Of a DNA stretch of 64,000 bases, positions 8,209 through 17,240 are shown in pieces (within the stretch, counting starts at the first letter, position 1; each line of letters starts with the position of its first letter). A program made the position numbers and the translations under genes. The stretch covers positions 992,001 to 1,056,000 of the forward strand of contig NZ_CP090064.1 of assembly GCF_023100685.1 (NCBI RefSeq), read 5' to 3'. The stretch is from Proteus vulgaris (GTDB lineage: Bacteria; Pseudomonadota; Gammaproteobacteria; Enterobacterales; Enterobacteriaceae). The notes under the pieces are model-generated. The model saw only the letters and a list, made by a program, of their open reading frames with translations, was not told where the DNA came from and ran no database searches.

Positions 8209-9159
8209 ATGAAGAAGATCCTTCCTTTAGTTATCGCATCTATCCTTTCTGTAACGAGTTTCTCTGCGTTAAGCAAAACGCCAACTGAATATCAACCTAA
8301 CCAAGTTATTAGTCAGCAGAATGACAAGATGGTGATTAAACATCTGTTGGGTGAAACAACCGTCTCTAAGGATCCATCAAAAGTGGTTCTTTTTGATTTT
8401 GGTCTCTATGATTCTTTAGTTCAGTTAGGTTTAGCCGATAAAGTGGTTGGGTTACCGTTAGGTAATGCTCCTGCTTATATTAAAGGTAGTATTGCAAGTA
8501 ACGTTGCTAATGTCGGTGGCATGAAAGCGCCTGATTTAGAAAAACTAGCTGAAATTAAACCTGATTTAATCATTATTACGGGGCGCCAAGGCGCATCTTA
8601 TGAAGCCTTAGCGAAAATTGCACCTACTGTTAATTTAGGGACTAATAGCACTAATTATCTCAACTCAGTTGAGTCTAATATCAAATTATTAGGTGAGCTA
8701 TTTGATAAACAGCAAGCGACTCAAGAACAAATTGCTAAATTAAATGCCGTTATTGAGCAAGCTCAGAAAAAAGCCACTGGATCTGATAAAAAAGTATTAG
8801 TGTTGATGCATAACGCCGGCAATTTGATGCCTAATAGTCAAAGTGTTGTTTATGATGTTGTTAAGGCAAAAAGGGCCGAATTACCACCTGTTGCAGAGGA
8901 AGATAAAGGTAAACGTCGCGTAGTTACATCAGAAATGATCGCAAAAGCTAATCCAGATGTTATTTTTATTGTGGATCGTAGCGAAGCGATTGGCGCGGGC
9001 AAATTAGAACAAACTGCATTTGAAGATGACGCTATAAAAACAACTTCAGCCTATAAAAATGGCGGTATTGTTTATCTGCAGGCTGATCTTTGGTATCTCT
9101 CTGGTGGTGGTTTAGATAGCTTAACTAAACAAATTGAAGCAGTAGAGAATGCGCTTTAA
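8209..9159 (+). CDS. Periplasmic siderophore/iron ABC transporter substrate-binding protein
   Basis: A 316-residue exported binding protein of the FatB/CeuE/YclQ group of iron-siderophore receptors (helical-backbone binding-protein fold). It has a signal peptide (MKKILPLVIASILSVTSFSALS), then the family blocks VVLFDFGLYDSLVQLGL, VGGMKAPDLEKLAEIKPDLII and ANPDVIFIVDRSEAIGAG. No permease or ATPase gene is adjacent, so it must share a transporter encoded elsewhere, or have lost one. A Fur box and a good promoter lie just upstream. The SD is AGGG at 8197-8200. The ligand cannot be told from sequence; catecholate or carboxylate siderophores are the usual ones in this group. Confidence 0.85.
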   Translation: MKKILPLVIASILSVTSFSALSKTPTEYQPNQVISQQNDKMVIKHLLGETTVSKDPSKVVLFDFGLYDSLVQLGLADKVVGLPLGNAPAYIKGSIASNVANVGGMKAPDLEKLAEIKPDLIIITGRQGASYEALAKIAPTVNLGTNSTNYLNSVESNIKLLGELFDKQQATQEQIAKLNAVIEQAQKKATGSDKKVLVLMHNAGNLMPNSQSVVYDVVKAKRAELPPVAEEDKGKRRVVTSEMIAKANPDVIFIVDRSEAIGAGKLEQTAFEDDAIKTTSAYKNGGIVYLQADLWYLSGGGLDSLTKQIEAVENAL

Positions 9160-9191
9160 TTGATTAATCTTTAAGGTTTGTTATTAAAGAG

Positions 9192-9229
9192 AAATGCCCA
9201 ACTGAGAATAACAGTATGGGCATTTTTTT
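9192..9229 (+). terminator. Intrinsic terminator after the siderophore-binding gene
   Basis: AAATGCCCA (9192-9200) pairs with TGGGCATTT (9217-9225), with extra inner pairs ACTG/CAGT, followed by a run of seven T. Its A-rich left side could also serve hemW from the opposite strand. Confidence 0.85.
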
Positions 9230-9257
9230 AAGCTAGCTATTTGTGAAATCAGCAATA

Positions 9258-10388
9258 TTAAAGAAATAGTTCAAGCAATGAGTTGAGGAACAGTTTGCCA
9301 TGAGGTGTAATTTGCCAGTGAGTGTCTGTTTCACTGATATAACCTAAAGCCAAAGCTTCGTCTATTTGATGGCGAATAACTTCTTCAGAAAGCCCCGTAT
9401 AATCGCTGAAATCTTGTCTTGGAAATGCTTCTAATAGACGAAAACGGTTCATAAAAAATTCAAATGGACGATCATCATTATCAACAAAATGTTGCTGGTC
9501 GAGATAACGGCCTTCCATAAAACCTTTAGGGTGCTTGGTTTTTACTGTTCGCATGATGCGACCATCTTCAAAGCTTATTTTCCCATGAGCACCACAACCA
9601 ATACCTAAATAATCGCCAAAACGCCAATAGTTTAAGTTGTGCTCGCATTGAAAGCCCGGTTTGCAATATGCTGATGTTTCATATTGTTGATAGCCTGCGG
9701 CTGTCAATAATTTATCGCCTTCTGAGAAAATATCCCACAACATATCGTCGTCAGGTAATTTAGGCGGACGGGAACCAAATTGTGTATTGGGTTCAATGGT
9801 TAATTGATACCAAGACAAATGTGGTGGGGATAATTCTATTGCTTGCTGTAAATCCGAAAGCGCTTGAGATAATGATTGGTCTGGTAATCCATGCATTAAA
9901 TCTAAATTAAAGCTACGTAAGCCTAATTCTTTGGCTAAACGAGCTGCATTTTTAGCTTCATCTGCATCATGAATGCGCCCTAAGCGAATAAGTTTATCAT
10001 TACCAAAACTTTGCACGCCAATAGAAATACGATTTACGCCAGCACGTTGGAATCCGGCAAAGCGCTCAGCTTCTACGGTTCCCGGATTCGCTTCCATGGT
10101 AATTTCTGCATTCGGGCTAACAGCTAGGCGTTCTTTAACGCCATAAAGCAAATCAGCCATTGATTCAGCACTTAATAAACTCGGTGTTCCACCACCAATA
10201 AATATCGTTTGAACTTCACGAGAACCAATATGAATAAGATCAGCATCTAAATCATTGAGTAAATGTTGCACATATTCTTGATGCGGTACTTCACCTTTTA
10301 GTGTGTGTGAATTGAAATCACAATAAGGGCATTTTTGTACGCACCAAGGAATATGAATGTATAGACTTAATGGGGGCAACTTAAGCAT
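9258..10388 (-). CDS. hemW: Radical SAM heme chaperone HemW (YggW)
   Basis: Relative of oxygen-independent coproporphyrinogen oxidase that binds heme and delivers it to respiratory enzymes; it is not itself the oxidase. The 376-residue form begins MLKLPPLS, aligning with the E. coli start, and has the radical-SAM cluster C16-x3-C20-x2-C23 in [11 protein letters not shown], then [17 protein letters not shown] and the HemN-type C-terminal region. A longer start at 10400 is possible. The gene overlaps the 3' end of rdgB by about 8 bp, so translation is coupled. Last gene of yggS-proC-yggT-rdgB-hemW. Confidence 0.93.
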   Translation of the reverse strand: MLKLPPLSLYIHIPWCVQKCPYCDFNSHTLKGEVPHQEYVQHLLNDLDADLIHIGSREVQTIFIGGGTPSLLSAESMADLLYGVKERLAVSPNAEITMEANPGTVEAERFAGFQRAGVNRISIGVQSFGNDKLIRLGRIHDADEAKNAARLAKELGLRSFNLDLMHGLPDQSLSQALSDLQQAIELSPPHLSWYQLTIEPNTQFGSRPPKLPDDDMLWDIFSEGDKLLTAAGYQQYETSAYCKPGFQCEHNLNYWRFGDYLGIGCGAHGKISFEDGRIMRTVKTKHPKGFMEGRYLDQQHFVDNDDRPFEFFMNRFRLLEAFPRQDFSDYTGLSEEVIRHQIDEALALGYISETDTHWQITPHGKLFLNSLLELFL

Positions 10389-10974
10389 TCTTAAGGGCAT
10401 CCAACATTAATTTAAGTGCTTTACCACGATGCGAATGCTGATTTTTTTGCTCTTTAGTTAATTGCGCTGCAGTGCAATTTAACTCTGGAACAAAGAAAAT
10501 AGGATCATAGCCAAATCCACCTTCACCGTGCATTTCTTTACTTAATACACCATGCCAAATACCGTGGAAAATCAGAGGAGTTGGATCGTTCTCATGGCGC
10601 ATATAAACTAATACACAATTAAATTGTGCTTGGCGTTTTTCAGTAGGTATTTCTTTCATTGCATCAAGCAATTTATCCAGATTTTGCTGATCGTTTGCAT
10701 CCACACCCGCATAGCGCGCTGAGTAAATCCCTGGAGCACCTCCCAAAGCATCAACCGAAATACCTGAGTCATCGGCAATTGCAGGTAAACCAGTCACTTT
10801 TGCTGCATGACGCGCTTTAATCAGTGCATTTTCAACAAAAGTTAGGCCCGTTTCTTCAACAGAATCAACACCAAGCTCTGTTTGAGCAACAATATCTAAA
10901 CCAAAATCAGAAAGCAAAGAGGCTAGCTCTTTGACCTTTCCCGGATTTCCTGTTGCGAGAACTACTTTTTGCAT
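10381..10974 (-). CDS. rdgB: dITP/XTP pyrophosphatase RdgB
   Basis: House-cleaning NTP pyrophosphatase hydrolysing dITP, dXTP and ITP to monophosphates, preventing incorporation of deaminated purines. The 197-residue protein starts with the signature [14 protein letters not shown] and contains [35 protein letters not shown] and SHRGKAL, all diagnostic of the HAM1/RdgB family. Length equals E. coli RdgB (197). It lies 11 bp after yggT; in E. coli the small gene yggU separates these two, and here there is no room for it. Confidence 0.96.
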   Translation of the reverse strand: MQKVVLATGNPGKVKELASLLSDFGLDIVAQTELGVDSVEETGLTFVENALIKARHAAKVTGLPAIADDSGISVDALGGAPGIYSARYAGVDANDQQNLDKLLDAMKEIPTEKRQAQFNCVLVYMRHENDPTPLIFHGIWHGVLSKEMHGEGGFGYDPIFFVPELNCTAAQLTKEQKNQHSHRGKALKLMLDALKNA

Positions 10975-10985
10975 GAGTGTTATCC

Positions 10986-11543
10986 TTAGTAAAGCGTTAC
11001 GCTAAGTAGCCATTGTAAAACATCTACACGCAGATAATTCAGGGCGTAAAGCACAAGAATAACAATCATTGCAGAGAAATCTAAACCACCCATTGCCGGA
11101 ATGACACGACGAATAGGAGCCATTAAAGGTTCTGTTAATTGAAATAAAAGATGATCAATTGGATTGCGACCTTGGCTTACCCAACTAAGGATTGCGCGGA
11201 TAATGATCAACCAGAAAATCATCTTACCTGCCGCTGTGAGCAGTTCAATAAAGGCAAATGGGAACATTAAAGAGAAAGGAATAGATGTTCCTGATAAGTA
11301 AGATGGAATAATAATACCAAGCAGAATTAATATATAGGCTAATAAGACTGAAGCGGTATCAATAGGGCCAATAGAAGGGATAACACTTCTTAATGGGCGA
11401 ACAATTGGCTGTGTGATCTTGACGATAAATTGTGAGAAAGGATTATAAAAATCAGCTCTGACACATTGCATCCAGACACGTAGTAGAAGTACGGATGTGT
11501 AGAGTTGAAGAAGAGTCAGAATGACGAAATTTAAAAAATTCAT
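10986..11543 (-). CDS. yggT: YggT family integral membrane protein
   Basis: A 185-residue inner-membrane protein with two YGGT repeats, each with a hydrophobic hairpin and a conserved basic motif ([15 protein letters not shown] near 42-56 and [15 protein letters not shown] near 137-151). About four membrane segments are visible. The family is implicated in osmotic tolerance and cell-envelope function, but its exact role is unknown. It sits 18 bp after proC and before rdgB in a tight minus-strand operon. Confidence 0.9.
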   Translation of the reverse strand: MNFLNFVILTLLQLYTSVLLLRVWMQCVRADFYNPFSQFIVKITQPIVRPLRSVIPSIGPIDTASVLLAYILILLGIIIPSYLSGTSIPFSLMFPFAFIELLTAAGKMIFWLIIIRAILSWVSQGRNPIDHLLFQLTEPLMAPIRRVIPAMGGLDFSAMIVILVLYALNYLRVDVLQWLLSVTLY

Positions 11544-11561
11544 TAGTTGGCCCTGATGAAA

Positions 11562-12380
11562 TTAAAATAGTTTTTCCATTTCTTGCGCGCGTTTAATCGC
11601 AGCTTGCATGGCAGAAGCGACGTTTTCAGGTAATTTACCTTCATAAAACTGCATAAGTGCAGCCGCTGTCGTTCCACCTTTTGATGTTACCTGCTCGCGT
11701 AAAGTTGAGAAAGGTAGCATATGTTGTTTTTCAGCTAAGGCTGTAGAACCACTTGCTGCTTGTTGCACTATGGCTCTTGCTACATCAGGTGAAAAACCTA
11801 AACGTTCAGCTTCTTGTTGCATTGATTCCATAAACAAGAAGAAATAAGCAGGTGCACTACCAGCAACGGCGATAATATCATTGATGGCAGATTCTTGCTC
11901 TACCCAAACGGTTGTTCCGACACTTTTCATTAATTCATCGGCAAACTGTTTATCTTGAGATGAAAGTGAATTGTGCGCAAACATACCACTTAAGCCTTTA
12001 CCTACCAGTGCAGGAGTATTTGGCATAATACGAACGAGTTGTAATTGAGTTGCGAAATAGTCGTTATATCGTGTAGCAGGAATGCCTGCTGCGATAGTGA
12101 GGACTAACTTTTTACTCATATCAATATTTTGTAAGGGCTTACAAACTTCTTCCATCATTTGAGGTTTTACAGCCAGTATAATGACATCCGCTTTTTTCAC
12201 TGCGTTAATATTGTCATTAGTGCTATGAATACCAAACTCTTTCTCTAAAGGTTCTCTGCGAATGGCGGAAGGTGAGCTGACGGTGATTTTATTTGCTGGA
12301 TATCCACCTTGAATCAATCCTGCAATGATAGCTTGAGCCATATTTCCAGCGCCAATAAATGCGATGTTACGATGTTCCAT
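11562..12380 (-). CDS. proC: Pyrroline-5-carboxylate reductase ProC
   Basis: Last step of proline biosynthesis: reduces pyrroline-5-carboxylate to proline with NAD(P)H. The 272-residue protein has the N-terminal Rossmann motif FIGAGNMAQAIIAGL (8-22), the central VRIMPNTPALVG and the C-terminal signature with LREQVTSKGGTTAAAL. Length is close to E. coli ProC (269). It is the second gene of yggS-proC-yggT-rdgB-hemW; in E. coli proC lies elsewhere, while association with yggS is common in other bacteria. The partner enzymes ProB and ProA are encoded at 44.8-47.1 kb in this window. Confidence 0.96.
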   Translation of the reverse strand: MEHRNIAFIGAGNMAQAIIAGLIQGGYPANKITVSSPSAIRREPLEKEFGIHSTNDNINAVKKADVIILAVKPQMMEEVCKPLQNIDMSKKLVLTIAAGIPATRYNDYFATQLQLVRIMPNTPALVGKGLSGMFAHNSLSSQDKQFADELMKSVGTTVWVEQESAINDIIAVAGSAPAYFFLFMESMQQEAERLGFSPDVARAIVQQAASGSTALAEKQHMLPFSTLREQVTSKGGTTAAALMQFYEGKLPENVASAMQAAIKRAQEMEKLF

Positions 12381-12394
12381 ATAAACCTCTATTT

Positions 12395-13093
12395 TTACTT
12401 AGTCGCGTAATCTCTTGCGCCAAAAATTGCTGTACCAATACGAACGAGTGTTGAGCCACAAGCAATAGCCGCTTCCATATCACTCGTCATTCCCATAGAT
12501 AATGTATCTATGTTGGGATATTGAGATTGTAATTGTTTAAATGCGAGATGCATTTTCTCTAACACTTCAACTTGTTTGTCATAATTGCTTTCAGGTGCAG
12601 GGATCGCCATTAATCCGCGTAATTTAATGCCTGAAAGAATAGAAATTTGTGCTGCTAGCCCATCAAGTTCAGTCAGATTAATACCTGACTTACTGTTTTC
12701 ATCGCTAATATTGATTTGAATAAGGACATTTAATGGTGGCAATGAGTCAGGACGTTGGTCACTTAATCTTTGAGCGATTTTTAATCTATCAATGGTATGG
12801 CACCAATCAAAATTTTCAGCAACAAGGCGCGTTTTATTTGACTGTAGAGGACCGATAAAGTGCCAAATTAAAGCGTGGTTATCAGCAAAATAATGGATTT
12901 TATCAACACCTTCTTGGACATAGTTTTCACCAAATTCAGTTTGTCCACACGCGATTGCTTTTTCGATATCGCTCGCAGGTTTTGTTTTACTTACTGCAAG
13001 TAGTGTTATTTCTTCTGAAGAACGGCCGCATTTCTGCGCTGCTGTGTCAATGTGAGACCTGACATTGACGAGATTCTGTTTAATAGTATTCAT
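12395..13093 (-). CDS. yggS: Pyridoxal phosphate homeostasis protein YggS
   Basis: Cytoplasmic PLP-binding protein (YggS/PROSC family) that buffers free PLP and influences amino-acid pools; no enzymatic activity is established. The 232-residue protein has the PLP lysine in LLAVSKTKP near residue 36, FGENYVQEG, WHFIGPLQSNKT and the C-terminal SMGMTSDMEAAIACGSTLVRIG. It is the first gene of its operon and is divergent from the pilT-like gene with only 21 bp between the two start codons, so at least one of the promoters must lie inside the other gene. Confidence 0.95.
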   Translation of the reverse strand: MNTIKQNLVNVRSHIDTAAQKCGRSSEEITLLAVSKTKPASDIEKAIACGQTEFGENYVQEGVDKIHYFADNHALIWHFIGPLQSNKTRLVAENFDWCHTIDRLKIAQRLSDQRPDSLPPLNVLIQINISDENSKSGINLTELDGLAAQISILSGIKLRGLMAIPAPESNYDKQVEVLEKMHLAFKQLQSQYPNIDTLSMGMTSDMEAAIACGSTLVRIGTAIFGARDYATK

Positions 13094-13114
13094 GGCAACT
13101 CAGGAGATAATAAG

Positions 13115-14119
13115 ATGAAAATGGAAAATTTAATTGCGTATAGTGTAAAGCATAACGCCTCTGATCTGCATCTTTGTTGTGGCGATGTACCACGATTACG
13201 GATCAATGGAATACTTTATCAACAAAATCAATGTAAACCTATCACATCCGATAGTCTACTTGCGTGGTTCAGGCCTTTTTTGAATGATACCCAAAAGCAA
13301 ACTTTTGAGAATGAAGGGCAGATTGATGCAGCACTTACGTTGCCTTGTGGGCAACGGCTTCGTATTAATTTGTTTCGCCAACAAAAAGGTGTTTCAGCAG
13401 TATTAAGAATAATTGAAACACAAATCCCTTCTTTAGATAAACTTCGAGTACCCAAGTCGGTTTCAACATTATTAGATAACTATTCTCATGGGCTTATTTT
13501 AGTTACTGGGGCTACAGGCAGTGGCAAATCATCGACATTAGCCGCGATGATCAATCATTTAAATCAATATCAACGTCAGCATATTTTGACATTAGAAGAT
13601 CCAATCGAATTTATACATAGCAATAAACAAAGTGTTGTTCAGCAACGAGAGGTTGGGCGCGATGTGCAAAATAGCGCAAGTGCAATAAAGGGGGCTTTAC
13701 GTCAAGATCCAGACGTTATTATGCTAGGGGAATTAAGAGATGCACAAAGCATTAAGTTAGCATTAACCGCAGCCGAAACAGGGCATTTAGTTCTAGCTAC
13801 TTTGCATACTCAAGGTGCAACACAAACACTTGAGCGTGTTACTAACGTATTTGCAGGTAATGAGCGTCAATGGATTTCATCACAATTAGCATGCAGTTTG
13901 AGGGCGATAATTTCACAAGAGTTGGTACCTTCAACTGACGGTGGGCGGGTGGCATTATTTGAAATAATGCAGGTTACGCAGGGCATTTCGCATCTTATTA
14001 GAGAAGGGAAATATCACCAAGTAACAACATTGATGCAAACGGGTAGTGAATATGGCATGCAAACCTTCATGTTAAGTCGCCAACAACGTCAACATGAAGG
14101 ATTAATTCAACGAGATTAA
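13115..14119 (+). CDS. PilT-like twitching/secretion ATPase (YggR type)
   Basis: Member of the PilT group of GspE/VirB11 secretion ATPases, hexameric motors that retract type IV pili. I chose the ATG at 13115, which has AGGAG eight bases upstream, giving 334 residues; the open frame extends 21 codons further but into the yggS start. Motifs in order: Walker A GATGSGKSS (132-140), the Asp box LEDPIEF, Walker B DPDVIMLGELRD and the His box TLHTQGATQTLERV. It occupies the position of E. coli yggR next to yggS. Whether it drives pili here is uncertain; the only other pilus-type gene in the window is the prepilin peptidase at 17.2 kb. Confidence 0.88.
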   Translation: MKMENLIAYSVKHNASDLHLCCGDVPRLRINGILYQQNQCKPITSDSLLAWFRPFLNDTQKQTFENEGQIDAALTLPCGQRLRINLFRQQKGVSAVLRIIETQIPSLDKLRVPKSVSTLLDNYSHGLILVTGATGSGKSSTLAAMINHLNQYQRQHILTLEDPIEFIHSNKQSVVQQREVGRDVQNSASAIKGALRQDPDVIMLGELRDAQSIKLALTAAETGHLVLATLHTQGATQTLERVTNVFAGNERQWISSQLACSLRAIISQELVPSTDGGRVALFEIMQVTQGISHLIREGKYHQVTTLMQTGSEYGMQTFMLSRQQRQHEGLIQRD

Positions 14120-14171
14120 TTGATTAAGAGCGAGATTAATAAGAATAGTCGTTTTACATGACTGGTATTTG

Positions 14172-14591
14172 TTAGCATTGCTGTTCAAACCAGCTTTCAA
14201 GAATAATAACGGCAGATGTTGCATCCACACTGCCTTTATCTAATGAACGATAACCACCACGCTCAAAAAGGTGAGCACGAGCCTCAACGGTACTAAGGCG
14301 TTCATCATGTAAGGCAATTTGTACACCAAATCGACCATGGAGGCGATTTGCAAACTTTTTAGCTTGTGTTGTGACTAATTGTTCCGTGCCATCCATATTA
14401 AGAGGTAAACCCACAATGACTAAATCAGGTTGCCATTCTTTTATGATTTTTTCGATCTGAGACCAATCAGGAATGCCGTCTTTGGCTTTAAATGAAGCTA
14501 AAGGTCTAGCAGTTCCTGTGACTTCTTGACCAATAGCTGCACCAATACTTTTAGTGCCAAAATCAAAGCCCATTACAGTTCTGTTTGACAT
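14172..14591 (-). CDS. ruvX: RuvX/YqgF RNase H-fold nuclease
   Basis: A 139-residue RNase H-like protein (pre-16S rRNA 5'-end processing nuclease, also called putative Holliday junction resolvase). It has [13 protein letters not shown] with the first catalytic Asp near 9, VGLPLNMDG in the middle, [11 protein letters not shown] and the C-terminal [11 protein letters not shown] with a catalytic Asp. Its ATG overlaps the yqgE stop by one base (TAATG on the minus strand), so the two are coupled. Length matches E. coli YqgF (138). Confidence 0.94.
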   Translation of the reverse strand: MSNRTVMGFDFGTKSIGAAIGQEVTGTARPLASFKAKDGIPDWSQIEKIIKEWQPDLVIVGLPLNMDGTEQLVTTQAKKFANRLHGRFGVQIALHDERLSTVEARAHLFERGGYRSLDKGSVDATSAVIILESWFEQQC

Positions 14592-15154
14592 TATGCGTGA
14601 CCCGCTATAGGTGAAATAGTATGGATATTAATCCCAATTAATTCAGCAGCTTTATGCCAACGTTCAGCAATGGGGGTATCAAAAATAATTTGAGGCGATG
14701 CTTCAACTGTAAGCCAACTATTTTCTAAAATCTCTTTTTCTAATTGGCCTTGTTCCCAACTGGAATAACCTAAAGAGACCAATGTTTTTTCTGGTTGTCT
14801 TGCTGTGCCTAAGGTTTCTAATACATCTTTAGATGTTGTGATCATGGTGCTATCACTGATTTTTATGCTAGAGCTAAAACCTGACATCGGAGTATGTAAG
14901 ATAAAACCATGCTCTTCTGCAACTGGGCCTCCTGACATCACAGGTTTTTGTAAGCTAATCGCTTCATCTCTGTCTGTTGAAAAAATTTCCAGTTGATCTA
15001 ATACGCCTTCCACTGAGATATCTTCGATAGGTTTATTAATAATTAAGCCCATCGCACCGTTTTCATTATGTTCGCAAACATAGACGACCGAACGCTCAAA
15101 TAACGGATCGCTCAATGAAGGCATAGCAATAAGAAAATGGTTAAGTAAATTCAT
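14591..15154 (-). CDS. yqgE: YqgE/AlgH family protein (DUF179)
   Basis: A 187-residue protein of the UPF0301 family, conserved in proteobacteria and usually paired with yqgF; the biochemical function is unknown (AlgH affects alginate regulation in Pseudomonas). The family starts are visible: [39 protein letters not shown], followed by a GGPV box and a C-terminal [15 protein letters not shown] block. It overlaps ruvX by one base. A 138-bp gap containing a long inverted repeat separates it from gshB. Confidence 0.93.
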   Translation of the reverse strand: MNLLNHFLIAMPSLSDPLFERSVVYVCEHNENGAMGLIINKPIEDISVEGVLDQLEIFSTDRDEAISLQKPVMSGGPVAEEHGFILHTPMSGFSSSIKISDSTMITTSKDVLETLGTARQPEKTLVSLGYSSWEQGQLEKEILENSWLTVEASPQIIFDTPIAERWHKAAELIGINIHTISPIAGHA

Positions 15155-15190
15155 AATAGTAATACTGTTCCCTGATCATTTTTAGTAAAA

Positions 15191-15256
15191 AACCTAGCCC
15201 TTTTATACATTGTATTTCTTAATGTACACCACTTATTTATATGTAGGGGCTAGGTT
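15191..15256. repeat. Long inverted repeat between gshB and yqgE
   Basis: AACCTAGCCC (15191-15200) is exactly complementary to GGGCTAGGTT (15247-15256) across 46 bases. Inside, TACATT (15206-15211) can pair either with AATGTA (15221-15226) or, via TACAT, with ATGTA (15241-15245), so two alternative folds exist. No T-run follows. It could be an mRNA-processing or attenuating structure between gshB and yqgE, or a small mobile relic. Confidence 0.5.
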
Positions 15257-15292
15257 CAGACTTTTAAACCCTTTAGCGAGAGTGATTAAAAG

Positions 15293-16249
15293 TTAGTTTT
15301 TCTTGTTTAGGCGTACTTCAATTGCATCCATTAGCATGCCTGTTACAGACACATCAGGATACGCTGCTTCAATTTCACGCGCACAAGTTGGGCTTGTGAC
15401 GTTAATTTCAGTCAAGCGATCGCCAATAACATCTAAGCCTACAAAAATAAGGCCTTTTTGCTTGAGGATAGGTGCGACTTGACGTGCAATTGCCCAATCA
15501 CTTTCTGTTAATGGACGAGCTTCACCGCGACCACCAGCCGCTAAATTGCCACGAGTTTCCCCTTTTGCAGGAATACGTGCTAAGCAATAAGGTACAGGTT
15601 CGCCGTCTACAACAAGAATGCGCTTATCACCATCAACAATTTCAGGTAAGAAGTTTTGCGCCATACAGAAACGATGACCATGGTCTGTGAGTGTTTCGAT
15701 AATAACACCTACGTTAGGATCGTCTTTTTTCAAGCGGAAAATAGATGCGCCACCCATACCGTCTAATGGTTTGAAGATCACATCGCCATGTTTTTCATGA
15801 AAGGCACGTAAATGTTTAGCTTCACGGGTAACTAAGGTATCTGGTGTTAAAGTTGGGAACCATGCTGTAAAGAGTTTTTCGTTACAGTCACGCAAGCTTT
15901 GTGGCTTATTAACAATGAGTGTTCCCATATCTTCTGCGCGCTCTAAAATATAGGTTGCGTAGATGAACTCGGTATCAAAAGGCGGATCTTTACGCATTAA
16001 AATAGTATCAAGTTCACCTAAAGCAATATCCTGCTCTTGACCAAATTCAAACCATTTTTCTGGGTTTTCTTCTACGCTGAGTAAACGAGTATGAGCGCGT
16101 GCTTCACCTTGGTGTAGGTAAAGATCGTTCATTTCCATATAATGAATTTCCCAACCACGGCGCTGTGCTTCTAATAGCATGGCAAAGCTGGTGTCTTTTT
16201 TGATTTTGATGGATGAAATTGGATCCATCACAATACCTAATTTAATCAT
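15293..16249 (-). CDS. gshB: Glutathione synthetase
   Basis: ATP-grasp ligase joining gamma-glutamylcysteine and glycine, second step of glutathione synthesis. The 318-residue protein starts MIKLGIVMDPISSIKIKKDTS, the E. coli-like N-terminus, and has DVIFKPLDGMGGASIF, RGNLAAGGRGEARPLT and the C-terminal INVTSPTCAREIE motif. Length is close to E. coli GshB (316). It lies 10 bp after rsmE on the minus strand, so the two are probably cotranscribed. The first-step enzyme gshA is at 58.2 kb. Confidence 0.96.
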   Translation of the reverse strand: MIKLGIVMDPISSIKIKKDTSFAMLLEAQRRGWEIHYMEMNDLYLHQGEARAHTRLLSVEENPEKWFEFGQEQDIALGELDTILMRKDPPFDTEFIYATYILERAEDMGTLIVNKPQSLRDCNEKLFTAWFPTLTPDTLVTREAKHLRAFHEKHGDVIFKPLDGMGGASIFRLKKDDPNVGVIIETLTDHGHRFCMAQNFLPEIVDGDKRILVVDGEPVPYCLARIPAKGETRGNLAAGGRGEARPLTESDWAIARQVAPILKQKGLIFVGLDVIGDRLTEINVTSPTCAREIEAAYPDVSVTGMLMDAIEVRLNKKN

Positions 16250-16259
16250 TACTTCTCCT

Positions 16260-16991
16260 TTATCCCAGATCGCCGAACCGAACCTGCAAAGCGGTGATTG
16301 CGGTGAGCGCTGTTGTTTCAGTTCTTAATACACGAGGACCTAATAAAATATCAGTAAAATGGTGCTCTGTTGTCATGGCAATTTCTTCGGGGGAAAGCCC
16401 ACCTTCAGGGCCAATCAATAAGCGCACTTTTTTAACAGGTAAGGGTAAGGTATTAATACTTTGGTTTGCTCTAGGGTGTAAATTGAGTTTTAAACTATCA
16501 TCATTTTGAGCACACCATTCTTCTAATGACATCACTGGCATCAATTGTGGAAGCGTATTTCTACCACACTGTTCACATGCCGAGATAATAATTTTTTGCC
16601 ATTGTTGATGTTTTTTCTCTAAACGGCTTGGATCTAGTTTAACACCGCAGCGTTCTGAGATCAGTGGTGTAATTGTATTTACACCTAGCTCTACTGATTT
16701 TTGAATAGTAAACTCCATTTTCTCACCTCTAGACAATACTTGCCCTAAATGGAGATCGAGAGGGGATTCTTTATCATCAACAATGCCTTCATTTACTTGC
16801 ACTGTGACTGATTTTTTTGTGCTTTCAATGATTTCAGCATCAAACACTTGGTTTGAACCATCAAACAATGCCAGTTTTTGTCCTGTAGACATTCTTAATA
16901 CACGCCCAACATGATTAGATGCTTCGTCATCTAATGTTGTTTGTGTGCCTGTTGTGAGTGGTTCTGGATGATAAATGCGAGGAATACGCAT
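16260..16991 (-). CDS. rsmE: 16S rRNA (uracil1498-N3)-methyltransferase RsmE
   Basis: SPOUT-class methyltransferase that makes m3U1498 in 16S rRNA of the assembled 30S subunit. The 243-residue protein has the N-terminal PUA-like part ([22 protein letters not shown]), the conserved [16 protein letters not shown] and the SAM-binding knot [14 protein letters not shown] plus [16 protein letters not shown]. Length equals E. coli RsmE (243). First gene of rsmE-gshB. In E. coli endA lies upstream; here a prepilin peptidase on the opposite strand takes that place. Confidence 0.95.
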   Translation of the reverse strand: MRIPRIYHPEPLTTGTQTTLDDEASNHVGRVLRMSTGQKLALFDGSNQVFDAEIIESTKKSVTVQVNEGIVDDKESPLDLHLGQVLSRGEKMEFTIQKSVELGVNTITPLISERCGVKLDPSRLEKKHQQWQKIIISACEQCGRNTLPQLMPVMSLEEWCAQNDDSLKLNLHPRANQSINTLPLPVKKVRLLIGPEGGLSPEEIAMTTEHHFTDILLGPRVLRTETTALTAITALQVRFGDLG

Positions 16992-17240
16992 AACGTGAAA
17001 CCCTTACGTAAAAGATGGTTAACCGTGATAAATAAAATATGTGATATGCATCATACGCATGACATTATGGCATGCAAGTTATCACTTTACTTTTGTCGTT
17101 ATTATAGCGTGAATTTTCTTGCGAGTTTTGTCTCAAAATTTCATGTTTTTAGGGTGATTATAAAAGAAATTCTCGGTGTTCGATTTATTCTCTTATACAG
17201 TTAGCTAATAGGAGTTTTGAAAAACAAAGGATTGATATTT

